From: Clostridiales bacterium
GTDB lineage: Bacteria; Bacillota; Clostridia; Oscillospirales; Butyricicoccaceae
DNA: 5,433 bases
NCBI GenBank assembly: GCA_026419635.1
Contig: JANZZB010000107.1
Span: 1-5,433, forward strand
Direction: 5' to 3'
Positions 1-5,433 of the stretch are shown piece by piece (the first letter of the stretch is position 1; every line of letters starts with the position of its first letter). Position numbers and translations under genes: made by a program. A model generated the notes under the pieces. That model worked only from the letters and a program-made list of their open reading frames with translations, ran no database searches and was not told where the DNA came from.

Positions 1-188
1 GCATCCTCGTTTGCCCCTTCAATGAATTCCAGAAGAATTAGCCCATGTGGACTACAGGAGTCATGAGACGCATTGTGTAAGCCGATTCGAGTGTTAATGC
101 TGCATCCATGTTTAGTCAGAATTTCCTGGATTTTCGGAGCATGTTCCACACGTTCTTTCAGTTGAATACCCATGATAATTTTCGACAT
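1..188 (-). CDS. Small ACT-like (TM1266-like) protein, N-terminal part
   Basis: The first 62 codons of a gene that runs off the left edge are visible. The protein begins MSKIIMGIQLKERVEHAPKI and continues through a helix and a TRIGLH segment to a hydrophobic strand, LILLEFIEG. This strand-helix-strand-strand order is that of a small ferredoxin-like (ACT-type) fold. It recalls the roughly 80-residue proteins of the TM1266 type, some of which are called iron-only hydrogenase system regulators. Family membership is a recollection of pattern, not a search result, and no ligand or partner can be assigned. The ATG is well supported by a GGAGG ribosome site 8 bases upstream and by an extended -10 promoter further up. 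The gene is separated from the upstream deacetylase by 65 bases, so it may be transcribed on its own. His28, Cys29, His38, His42, Cys45 and His48 are notable for so small a protein, but a metal site is speculation. Confidence 0.72.
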   Translation of the reverse strand, partial: MSKIIMGIQLKERVEHAPKIQEILTKHGCSINTRIGLHNASHDSCSPHGLILLEFIEGANED

Positions 189-196
189 TTTTTATA

Positions 197-201
197 CCTC
201 C
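197..201 (-). promoter_or_regulatory. Shine-Dalgarno site of the small ACT-like gene
   Basis: The minus strand reads GGAGG here, 8 bases before the ATG at 186-188. This is the best-spaced strong ribosome site at the left end and fixes the start of the truncated small gene. Confidence 0.8.
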
Positions 202-239
202 AGTTTTAGTTTTTCCAAAAATGTATTCTTTATCCTTTA

Positions 240-248
240 ATTATAACA
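240..248 (-). promoter_or_regulatory. Extended -10 promoter for the small ACT-like gene
   Basis: The minus strand reads TGTTATAAT, a perfect TATAAT hexamer (240-245) preceded by the TGn of an extended -10 element. No good -35 is visible at the usual distance (263-268 reads CGACCT on the minus strand), which is common for extended -10 promoters. Transcription would start near 233 and give a leader of about 45 bases before the ATG at 188. The element lies just after the stop codon of the deacetylase gene. The leader shows no evident riboswitch or strong hairpin. Confidence 0.5.
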
Positions 249-253
249 CAAAA

Positions 254-1669
254 TCAGTCTTTAGGTCGTCTGGGATCTAAGATTTTAGAAACATCCAACA
301 TGTCGGTAATTCTGTTGCTGCTTTTGAGTGCAATACCGTCGACATTCCTTCGTTGTTGAAGAACATAACTGGAATGATATTTTATATATGGCGTTTTTTG
401 CACACCGCAGAACATGTGATAGCCTTTTGACTGAAGATACCGGAACTTCGGGTCGGTGTCTTTTATTAATTCACCAAAGGGAAAAATATAGATATCCGTT
501 TCCCCTAAAATAGGCCTGGTTTCTTCAATCCATTGGTCACAATCCCGCTGCATTTGCTCTTCAGTTCGTTTTGAGGGTGAATTATGTCCATAGCTGTGAC
601 ATGCAAAAATCCATCCCATTTCTTTTAGTTTATCGGCAATTTGCTTTGCCTGCGCACATATCTCATTATAATTTGACGCGTTCGTTTCATCCGTTCGAAA
701 ACCAAGCGTTCCTTCATATCCGGTTGATGCAATAATTCCACGGGCACCGCCATACGAAAAATCAGGGTGTTCTTCAATGAATTTTTCCAAGATCGGGACG
801 ATTTCCTTGTCGTCGGAATACGTTCGTGTACCGTCTTTCATATCGGTATAGGTAACAATTTTCCCGCTCTCATTCATTGCAAAACCGTGCACCATGCCGT
901 TTCCCCGCATGTAATGGTAAAAGTTTAAATCGTCTACAGATAAAACTAACGGCTTTTTCCCCTTTGGAATGCGCAGTTCCGGTTTAATAACAGTGCCATT
1001 TTCATCAATGTGATACAAAAGTCTAATGTCAATCAGAATATAATTTCTTGCGTACAGCTGCTTTATGATCTCTTTAAACTCAGGTACTGTGACAAAAAAA
1101 TTGTCAAATCCTTTTTGCATGCCGTCACCGTCAAAGGCCAATTCCGGATAAGCTATCAGAGGATGAAAGAAAAGGTGTTCTACAGTACCGTTGTATGTCT
1201 CAAGAATGCCGAAATTTGTACATGTCAAAAAAAGGTTTTCTAGATTTTTGTCATCGCCTTTTTGTAAACCGACAACAGGAGCAAGTAACTCCGCCGCATC
1301 TTTATAATCATATGCCTTTATCATTTGGTTTGCTTTTGAAACTGCTTCATTTTTGTAATCCTCAAAGTACTGATCGCGTAATTTCCGCGAAGACTCTGTC
1401 TGGACTTTTGCTCCAAGTGAATCCAAATATAAAACAGCGCCCTTGAAATCCCCGCTTAACCTGAGCTTCTCAGCATTTTTTTCAGGATCTTGTATGGTTT
1501 GTGCATTTAAAGAGTTTATGTTGTTTGCTTTTCCCTGTATATCAATTTGTGATACACCCGGAAGTGAAGCTGTTATGTATGGTTTGATCTCTTTTCGCAA
1601 CGCAAACGCTGTACACGCCATAAAAAATGCAATCGCCGAGATAACAACAGCAACTACCTTTTTATTCAA
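254..1669 (-). CDS. Polysaccharide deacetylase-like (NodB-fold) exported protein
   Basis: This 471-residue protein has a short basic N-terminus and one hydrophobic segment (about residues 5-24), so it is probably anchored in the membrane or secreted. FMAC at 16-19 is a poor lipobox, and lipidation is doubtful. Residues 60-150 are charged, probably helical repeats of TPR-like character. The C-terminal half carries the marks of a NodB/carbohydrate esterase 4 fold: LVLSVDD at 241-247 (metal and catalytic Asp), HSYGH at 358-362 (the H-x3-H metal pair) and FPFGE at 396-400 (the loop that is RxPYG in classical enzymes). The expected role is removal of acetyl groups from cell-wall or surface glycans outside the cell; the substrate is unknown. 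The start is TTG (1667-1669): a stop lies ten codons upstream, no ATG or GTG lies between, and this start gives an intact signal segment. The gene follows the nucleotidyltransferase by 69 bases. Confidence 0.85.
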   Translation of the reverse strand: MNKKVVAVVISAIAFFMACTAFALRKEIKPYITASLPGVSQIDIQGKANNINSLNAQTIQDPEKNAEKLRLSGDFKGAVLYLDSLGAKVQTESSRKLRDQYFEDYKNEAVSKANQMIKAYDYKDAAELLAPVVGLQKGDDKNLENLFLTCTNFGILETYNGTVEHLFFHPLIAYPELAFDGDGMQKGFDNFFVTVPEFKEIIKQLYARNYILIDIRLLYHIDENGTVIKPELRIPKGKKPLVLSVDDLNFYHYMRGNGMVHGFAMNESGKIVTYTDMKDGTRTYSDDKEIVPILEKFIEEHPDFSYGGARGIIASTGYEGTLGFRTDETNASNYNEICAQAKQIADKLKEMGWIFACHSYGHNSPSKRTEEQMQRDCDQWIEETRPILGETDIYIFPFGELIKDTDPKFRYLQSKGYHMFCGVQKTPYIKYHSSYVLQQRRNVDGIALKSSNRITDMLDVSKILDPRRPKD

Positions 1670-1674
1670 TTTTA

Positions 1675-1680
1675 TCCCCC
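1675..1680 (-). promoter_or_regulatory. Weak ribosome site for the TTG start of the deacetylase
   Basis: The minus strand reads GGGGGA five bases before the TTG at 1667-1669. A better GGAGG (1690-1694) lies 20 bases upstream of the TTG, too far to serve it, and has no in-frame ATG, GTG or TTG at a working distance. The combination of a TTG codon and an imperfect, close site suggests low translation. Confidence 0.45.
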
Positions 1681-1702
1681 GAAACCTTTCCTCCCGTCAC
1701 TG

Positions 1703-1725
1703 TTTTATAAATGCTCTTTTATAAA
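1703..1725 (-). repeat. Direct repeat of TTTTATAAA in the intergenic gap
   Basis: The 9-base unit TTTTATAAA (plus strand) occurs at 1703-1711 and 1717-1725. Because TTTATAAA is itself a palindrome, the two copies can also pair as an all-AT stem of 8 base pairs with a 6-base loop (1712-1717). No T-run follows in the direction of transcription, so it is not a typical terminator. Each copy holds a TATAAA on the minus strand (1704-1709 and 1718-1723) that might act as a -10 for the deacetylase gene, but no convincing -35 is seen. Confidence 0.35.
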
Positions 1726-1738
1726 GATCATTCTTTTT

Positions 1739-2650
1739 TTATTTAAGTGGCGGATATAAACCGGCTTTCGCCATTTCAAAAAATGCTTCCCTTACCCGTT
1801 CCTTATCTTCTTTATATGTTACACCATACCATTTTTCTTTTGTTTTCAGTACTTTTACCTCGGCCTTTCCAAGCTTGATCAGATGATCCACAGCAAATGG
1901 AAGATAATATTCTCTTTTTATCGGATCTCCTTCTATATTTGCTAAAAATTCAGTAAGCCCCCGCTTAAGCTCTCCGAAAAACGATGGGGTAAATCCCCAA
2001 ACATTTAGCGATGCGGTTGCTTCCGACGGAAGTTTGATCAGATTGCCGTCTTCCTCATATACTACGTCGCCCTCTTGCTTTGTAATTTTCAAACGCTCGG
2101 TTACGCTTGATAGATTTCCGTCTTCTAAAATCTCGCATACGCCCCGGGAAACGGCGCCGCTTTCAGTCAACGTATTCTGAAGATCAAAACCGACCATACA
2201 ATAATGATATTTGTCCTGATCGTGCGCAGTGATTAAAAACTCGTATAATTTTTGATACGTCTCTCTGCCGTAAAAATCGTCCGCATTGATTACACCGAAT
2301 GGTGCGTCAATTGTATTTCTAAGTGAATAAACCGCGTGTCCCGTACCCCAGGGTTTGAGTCTTCCCTCCGGAACGTTGGCACCCTCTGGTATATCGTTTA
2401 TAGATTGATAGACGTATTCGACATCCATCATGTTCCGTGTTCTTTTTCCAATTTTGTCCTCAAAAATTTCTTGCATTTCCTCTTTGATCAAGAAAACAAC
2501 TTTCGAAAACCCTGCCTGCTTTGCGTCATATAAAGAATAATCAATAATGAGTTCCCCGTTAGGACCAACAGGATCAATTTGTTTTAAACCGCCGTACCGG
2601 CTCCCCATTCCGGCTGCCAATATTGCAAGAACCGGTTTATTATTCGTCAT
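1739..2650 (-). CDS. Nucleotidyltransferase of sugar-phosphate type
   Basis: This 303-residue soluble protein has the GT-A Rossmann-like fold of sugar-phosphate nucleotidyltransferases. The N-terminal signature LAAGMGSRYGGLKQ (11-24) is the nucleotide-binding loop with its conserved Arg and Lys. WGTGHAV at 101-107 matches the base/sugar-contacting stretch, and NADD at 122-125 gives the magnesium-binding aspartates. A conserved-looking C-terminal WYGVTYKEDKERV (274-286) closes the domain. These enzymes transfer a nucleoside monophosphate from NTP to a sugar phosphate (or to an alcohol phosphate such as phosphocholine), releasing pyrophosphate. The exact substrate cannot be read from the sequence. 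Length is normal and there is no added hexapeptide-repeat domain. The ATG lies only 6 bases after the stop of the rubredoxin-fusion gene, with its AAGGTG ribosome site inside the end of that gene, so the two are probably translationally coupled. The deacetylase downstream would fit a role in surface glycan supply. Confidence 0.88.
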   Translation of the reverse strand: MTNNKPVLAILAAGMGSRYGGLKQIDPVGPNGELIIDYSLYDAKQAGFSKVVFLIKEEMQEIFEDKIGKRTRNMMDVEYVYQSINDIPEGANVPEGRLKPWGTGHAVYSLRNTIDAPFGVINADDFYGRETYQKLYEFLITAHDQDKYHYCMVGFDLQNTLTESGAVSRGVCEILEDGNLSSVTERLKITKQEGDVVYEEDGNLIKLPSEATASLNVWGFTPSFFGELKRGLTEFLANIEGDPIKREYYLPFAVDHLIKLGKAEVKVLKTKEKWYGVTYKEDKERVREAFFEMAKAGLYPPLK

Positions 2651-2656
2651 GTTCTC

Positions 2657-3286
2657 TCACACCTTTACAAAAACTGATTTTGGTTTTTTACATACCGGAC
2701 ACACATAATCGTCCGGCAAATCTTCAAATGGAATCTCTCCGTCGTACTTATAATGGCAAACGGAACAGATCCATTCTGTTTTTGGTGGATTTCCGTCTGG
2801 AACTGCCGACGTTTTTTTCCCGCCTTTCAAATCTCTGTAAAGATCATATGTCATTGGTTTTTTATTATTCAGCAGTAACGCATCCGCAACATCACAAAAG
2901 AACATGGTGTGAGAACCAAGATCACGCTGATCAAAAACGTTCAGTGTTAAAACAGCTGTAGATTCTGCTTCTATGTAAGGATTTCCATTGCTATCTGTTT
3001 TATGTTCCACCCCGGAGAACTTGTCCACATCACGTCCGCTTTTCATTCCGAAAGCGGTAATGGTGTCGATCGGACAATCATTCGATAGAATAGAAAGAGC
3101 CATGCTTCCCTTTTCCATTATCAAGTCATGCGTCAAATTTTGTTTCTGAAGTGTTACAGTGACCCGCTCCGGAATCGAAGTAACCTGGATCGCCGTATTG
3201 ATGATACAGCCGTTCTTTCTGTTTTTCGTCGCAACACCGACAAGATAGAGTCCGTAACTAATCTTAAATAAAGCTGCTTTGTCCAT
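2657..3286 (-). CDS. hrb: Flavin reductase-rubredoxin fusion (high molecular weight rubredoxin)
   Basis: The 209-residue protein has two domains. Residues 1 to about 155 form a flavin reductase-like FMN-binding split barrel, with a FKISYGLYLVGV start, an INTAIQVTSIPERVTVTL core and FGMKSGRDVDKF at 79-90. Residues 171-209 are a rubredoxin: Cys174-x2-Cys177, then the typical YDGEIPFEDLPDDYVCPVC stretch, with Cys196-x2-Cys199 as the second pair of iron ligands. The usual Gly after the first CxxC is His178 here. This layout is that of Hrb of acetogens such as Moorella, where the protein carries electrons from NAD(P)H to the flavodiiron protein FprA for oxygen or nitric oxide reduction. No fprA is seen in this window, so that partner is only inferred. 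The ATG has AAAGGA 10 bases upstream. The gene follows the amidohydrolase by 18 bases and precedes the nucleotidyltransferase by 6, indicating one transcript. Confidence 0.92.
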   Translation of the reverse strand: MDKAALFKISYGLYLVGVATKNRKNGCIINTAIQVTSIPERVTVTLQKQNLTHDLIMEKGSMALSILSNDCPIDTITAFGMKSGRDVDKFSGVEHKTDSNGNPYIEAESTAVLTLNVFDQRDLGSHTMFFCDVADALLLNNKKPMTYDLYRDLKGGKKTSAVPDGNPPKTEWICSVCHYKYDGEIPFEDLPDDYVCPVCKKPKSVFVKV

Positions 3287-3304
3287 AAATAATAAATCCT
3301 TTAC

Positions 3305-4105
3305 TTATTTAATTCCAAGTAATTTCTTTGTATTTTCCGAGAATATTCTCTCTTTTTCAAGACCAGAAAGATGAAGCCGATCGATAAACTCTGCTGCTAT
3401 TCTCGGATTTTCCCAGGGACAGTCACTTCCGAATAAAATACGTTCGGTTCCATGTTTATGAATGATTTTCTCAGCTAATTTCGGATCAATAGACCAGTTG
3501 ATCGCCGCCGTGTCAAAATAGACTTCTCTCCCGCGTCCTGCAAGATATGTTAAAACGTCACCCAAAGAGATGTAACCGCCAAGATGGGCCAACACGATTT
3601 TCAGGTTAGGAAAATCCCGAATCAAATCCGCCGATGCCTTCGGCAAAGCAGAAGTATTGTCAGTAAAACCAACGTCAAATCCTGCATGAAAACAAATAGG
3701 AAGTCCAAGAGCATCACAGCACTCATAAATCGGATAAGCACGCTTGTCATTGATGTCAAATCCTTGATACACAGGATGCAGTTTAATACCTAGCAGCCCG
3801 GAATTCTTGATTCTTACCAGCTCGTCCTGTATATTATCAGAGTCCGGATGTACTGATCCGAACACAAGCTTTCTTGTTTTTGATATTTCGATAGCGAAAT
3901 CATTTACGTTTTTTTGCTGACGTGGATTCGTTGCTATGCTTAAAAATACGAAATCATCTATACCGACTTCGTTAAGTTTCGTTACGGTATCCGCTAAAGT
4001 TCCGTCGGTAAAAGGATGAATACTGCAACGTTCAGACAGCTCCGGAATCGCCTTTTCTGCCACCTTATCCGGAAATACATGTACATGAAAATCAATGATC
4101 ACCAA
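3305..4105 (-). CDS. Amidohydrolase-2 family metal-dependent hydrolase
   Basis: This 266-residue protein is a compact TIM-barrel hydrolase of the amidohydrolase-2 family. Metal and active-site residues are present in order: the HxH pair His7 and His9 in IDFHVHVFPD, GIKLHP at 106-111, His140 in CFHAG, His174 in LAHLGG and Asp228 in LFGSDCPW. The family includes decarboxylases and hydrolases of lactones or amides; many clostridial members have no known substrate, and none can be assigned here. The start is TTG at 4103-4105, just two codons after an in-frame TAG; GTG at 4100-4102 is nearly as good, and would shorten the protein by one residue. The ribosome site GGGAG lies inside the tail of the alcohol dehydrogenase relic. 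There is no signal peptide, so it acts in the cytoplasm. It is 18 bases upstream of the rubredoxin-fusion gene and is probably co-transcribed with it. Confidence 0.88.
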   Translation of the reverse strand: MVIIDFHVHVFPDKVAEKAIPELSERCSIHPFTDGTLADTVTKLNEVGIDDFVFLSIATNPRQQKNVNDFAIEISKTRKLVFGSVHPDSDNIQDELVRIKNSGLLGIKLHPVYQGFDINDKRAYPIYECCDALGLPICFHAGFDVGFTDNTSALPKASADLIRDFPNLKIVLAHLGGYISLGDVLTYLAGRGREVYFDTAAINWSIDPKLAEKIIHKHGTERILFGSDCPWENPRIAAEFIDRLHLSGLEKERIFSENTKKLLGIK

Positions 4106-4108
4106 ATT

Positions 4109-4242
4109 CTACTCCCTTGAAAATGCTGTTATTTCTCCGCCGTATATGAGCAGTGCATGTCTGCCTCCCATTCCGGCTATTTCTTTCTCGGTTTCTTTCC
4201 CGAAAACAATTTTAGTTGGCAATAAAAAGTAAATTTCTGCAT
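4109..4242 (-). pseudogene. N-terminal relic of an iron-containing alcohol dehydrogenase, frameshifted
   Basis: From the ATG at 4240-4242 the frame reads MQKFTFYC. After that a -1 shift at about 4217-4221 is needed, and the next frame reads PTKIVFGKETEKEIAGM, then a short stretch, then ALLIYGGE. Together this matches the well-conserved start of butanol-dehydrogenase-type iron-containing alcohol dehydrogenases (pattern FxFYxPTKIxFGK, then a VLLxYGGGS cofactor strand). The resemblance is lost after YGGE, in the middle of the glycine-rich NAD(P)H-binding motif, and the frame stops at TAG 4109-4111 after about eight unrelated residues. One lost base in the TGCC tract would explain the shift. Unshifted, the ATG encodes only a 21-residue peptide. 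A good ribosome site (AGGAG, 8-base spacing) remains, so decay may be fairly recent. Full-length family members are around 390 residues; about 44 remain, so no activity is possible. Confidence 0.75.
4112..4118 (-). promoter_or_regulatory. Ribosome site deciding the amidohydrolase start
   Basis: The minus strand reads AAGGGAG here. GGGAG is 6 bases from the TTG (4103-4105) and 9 bases from the following GTG (4100-4102), so either codon could be used. An in-frame TAG at 4109-4111 excludes any earlier start. Confidence 0.55.
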
Positions 4243-4250
4243 GTTAACCG

Positions 4251-4256
4251 TCTCCT
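4251..4256 (-). promoter_or_regulatory. Surviving ribosome site of the alcohol dehydrogenase relic
   Basis: The minus strand reads AGGAGA, 8 bases before the ATG at 4240-4242. This strong site in front of a broken reading frame supports the view that a complete gene once began here. Confidence 0.6.
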
Positions 4257-4276
4257 CATGCAAAAACTTCATTCAG

Positions 4277-5041
4277 TTATAATTCTATTTCCTCAGACGG
4301 AAATTGTACTTCAGGATTTACATACCGTTCTTTCCGGATCGTCTTTGCTCCGTAATTGATCGCCTTTTTTGGACAACGGTGAAAACAAGCCAGGCAGAAC
4401 TCGCAGTTGTGATGAAACTGCGGACGCTCATTTTTCATCGATATATTACCGACCGGGCAAAGCCGAGCACATTTTCCGCATCCGTTGCAGGCTGCCGTTA
4501 ATATGAATTTCCTATCCTTTTCCTTATCTGTTCCGCTAAAATGTTTTGTGACAGCCAGTGGAGAAAAAGCCGGAATCTTTCTCTTAGATTCTTTTACGTC
4601 TTTCGCTATTTTTTCACATTTAATTCGAGCCGATCTGTTTTTTAGTTCAATCATCTGTTCAGACTGGACCGAAAACGTAATTGTATAACTGTCAGGCATC
4701 GTAATTTTGGAAGCATACGATAGCAATTGCCCCGTCTTTGCAACTTCATTTTTTAACGAATTTATAGCATCCCCGGATACCCCCGAATAGGTTGCCACAG
4801 CAAAAATATATTTTATGCCTTCAAAGGAGAAAGCGGAAACGAACCGCTTGATAATATTGGGAAGCCCATAGAAATATACCGGAAAAACAATCCCGATTTT
4901 TTCGTATTCATTCAAGGGTGAATTGTCCCGAACAAGCTGAGCTATATTAAAAATTTTAGAGTCCGGAATATGCTCCGCCAGACGTTCCGCTACAAAAAGA
5001 GAGTTTCCCGTTCCGGAAAAATAGCAAATTGCTGTTTTCAT
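4277..5041 (-). CDS. EFR1-type flavodoxin/bis-[4Fe-4S] ferredoxin protein
   Basis: The 254-residue protein joins a flavodoxin-like domain to a two-cluster ferredoxin. YFSGTGNS at 7-14 is the FMN phosphate-binding loop, and FPVYFYGLP at 53-61 and ATYSGVSGD at 83-91 are the loops that would flank the flavin ring. A charged linker (about 125-180) leads to two clusters: Cys185-x2-Cys188-x2-Cys191-x3-CysPro195-196, and Cys213-x2-Cys216-x2-Cys219-x3-CysPro223-224, each the standard pattern for a [4Fe-4S] cluster. Such EFR1 family proteins are common in clostridia and are thought to pass electrons between ferredoxin and flavin in the cytoplasm; the physiological partner is usually unknown. The ATG has GGAGG at 7-base spacing (5049-5053). 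The gene begins 21 bases after the stop of the alcohol dehydrogenase, so the two are likely co-transcribed; whether they exchange electrons is not shown. Confidence 0.92.
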   Translation of the reverse strand: MKTAICYFSGTGNSLFVAERLAEHIPDSKIFNIAQLVRDNSPLNEYEKIGIVFPVYFYGLPNIIKRFVSAFSFEGIKYIFAVATYSGVSGDAINSLKNEVAKTGQLLSYASKITMPDSYTITFSVQSEQMIELKNRSARIKCEKIAKDVKESKRKIPAFSPLAVTKHFSGTDKEKDRKFILTAACNGCGKCARLCPVGNISMKNERPQFHHNCEFCLACFHRCPKKAINYGAKTIRKERYVNPEVQFPSEEIEL

Positions 5042-5062
5042 CCAATTGCCTCCATAGGCTTC

Positions 5063-5433
5063 TTATTTTGCATTTGCAAGTTGATAGATTTCTTTTATTT
5101 CTTTAAGACCAAGTTTCATAAAACTTCCTATCGTTCTTGTTTCGCCAAACGTGCATTTATAGGAAAGTTCTTTAATTTGTTCTTCAGACTGTGTTCCTAC
5201 AAGTTCTTTAATATTAACCGGCAAATCAATTAACTGAAAGAACTCTTCCGTTTTCTCGATCGCCCTGAGAGCATCTTGATTGGCATTTCCAGTCAAGGGA
5301 AGGTTAAAAAGGTCTGATCCAAAGGTTGCAAATCGATCCGGACGGTTTTTATATACGAACCTTGCCCACGATCCCCAAACCGCTGTAAGAGTTGCGCCGT
5401 GTGCTGAGTTGTACATTCCGGAAAGTTCATGTC
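5063..5433 (-). CDS. Iron-containing alcohol dehydrogenase, C-terminal part
   Basis: The frame is open to the right edge, so the gene starts outside the window; a Met at 5414-5416 is internal, not the start. The visible 122 full codons begin HELSGMYNSAHGATLTAVWG, the signature helix of group III (iron-dependent) alcohol dehydrogenases. The His of SAHG corresponds to the last of the four metal ligands (His277 in E. coli FucO); the other ligands would lie upstream. The rest is the all-helical C-terminal domain, with SWARFVYKNRPDRFATFG, LIDLPVNIKELVG and a final LKEIKEIYQLANAK that fit the butanol-dehydrogenase branch in order and length. The enzyme would interconvert alcohols and aldehydes with NAD(P)H in the cytoplasm during fermentation; substrate chain length is not readable. 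It ends normally with TAA. It is followed 21 bases later by the EFR1 gene, and then by a relic of a second copy's start. Confidence 0.9.
   Translation of the reverse strand, partial: HELSGMYNSAHGATLTAVWGSWARFVYKNRPDRFATFGSDLFNLPLTGNANQDALRAIEKTEEFFQLIDLPVNIKELVGTQSEEQIKELSYKCTFGETRTIGSFMKLGLKEIKEIYQLANAK

Noticed and set aside
1704..1725. Hairpin TTTATAAA/TTTATAAA as a terminator after the nucleotidyltransferase gene.
   Set aside because: The stem is all A-T and no T-run follows it in the direction of transcription, so it would be a very poor intrinsic terminator.
2657..2776. A separate small rubredoxin gene.
   Set aside because: The frame is continuous with the flavin reductase domain, with no internal start having a good ribosome site, and the fusion is a known architecture.
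2623..2961. A 112-codon open frame on the plus strand.
   Set aside because: It lies opposite the rubredoxin-fusion and nucleotidyltransferase genes, resembles no known protein and has no matching operon context; it is an antisense shadow. The same holds for the other plus-strand open frames, such as 1010-1243, 1195-1446 and 4970-5233.
4178..4242. A functional 21-residue leader peptide read from the relic's ATG.
   Set aside because: The shifted frame carries a clear dehydrogenase pattern, which a decayed gene explains better. No Thr-, Trp- or similar codon run or attenuator hairpin is seen.
4248..4300. Six-base inverted repeat CCGTCT (4248-4253) and AGACGG (4295-4300), which could mask the relic's ribosome site.
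   Set aside because: A 6-base match across a gap of about 40 bases is expected by chance, and the gene it would control is dead.
5063..5416. A complete 117-residue gene starting at the Met at 5414-5416.
   Set aside because: The frame continues upstream to the window edge with HELSG, which belongs to the conserved dehydrogenase helix. The gene is a truncated longer one.

Overview
The window reads as chromosomal DNA of an anaerobic Gram-positive bacterium of the class Clostridia. The evidence is protein content rather than any marker gene: an iron-dependent alcohol dehydrogenase, a flavodoxin/bis-[4Fe-4S] ferredoxin protein of EFR1 type, a flavin reductase-rubredoxin fusion of Hrb type, a clostridial-style polysaccharide deacetylase-like protein, AT-leaning sequence, purine-rich Shine-Dalgarno sites and two TTG starts. 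All recognisable genes lie on the minus strand, so transcription runs from high to low coordinates. No RNA genes, CRISPR arrays, insertion sequences or integrases were seen.

In order of transcription: the C-terminal third of an iron-containing alcohol dehydrogenase (5063-5433, cut by the window edge); an EFR1-type flavodoxin-ferredoxin (4277-5041); a short frameshifted N-terminal relic of a second iron-containing alcohol dehydrogenase (4109-4242); an amidohydrolase-2 family TIM-barrel hydrolase (3305-4105); a flavin reductase-rubredoxin fusion (2657-3286); a nucleotidyltransferase of the sugar-phosphate type (1739-2650); a membrane-anchored or secreted polysaccharide deacetylase-like protein (254-1669); and the N-terminal part of a small ACT-like protein (1-188, cut by the window edge). 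Spacings of 6-34 bases from 5063 down to 2650 suggest one co-transcribed block. The two later gaps (69 and 65 bases) are wider, and the last holds a good extended -10 element, so the final small gene probably has its own promoter.

Functionally the right half is redox metabolism: alcohol/aldehyde interconversion, flavodoxin/ferredoxin electron transfer and a rubredoxin-linked flavoprotein. The left half looks like cell-surface or sugar-nucleotide work (nucleotidyltransferase plus deacetylase). Nothing in the sequence ties the two halves into a single pathway.

The most interesting observation is the relic between the EFR1 gene and the amidohydrolase. It keeps a good ribosome site and ATG, needs one -1 frameshift to read as the conserved start of a butanol-dehydrogenase-type enzyme, and loses the family pattern inside the glycine-rich cofactor motif. 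With the alcohol dehydrogenase C-terminus just upstream of the EFR1 gene, it suggests a past tandem duplication or recombination. I do not see convincing evidence of a novel defence or mobile system here.
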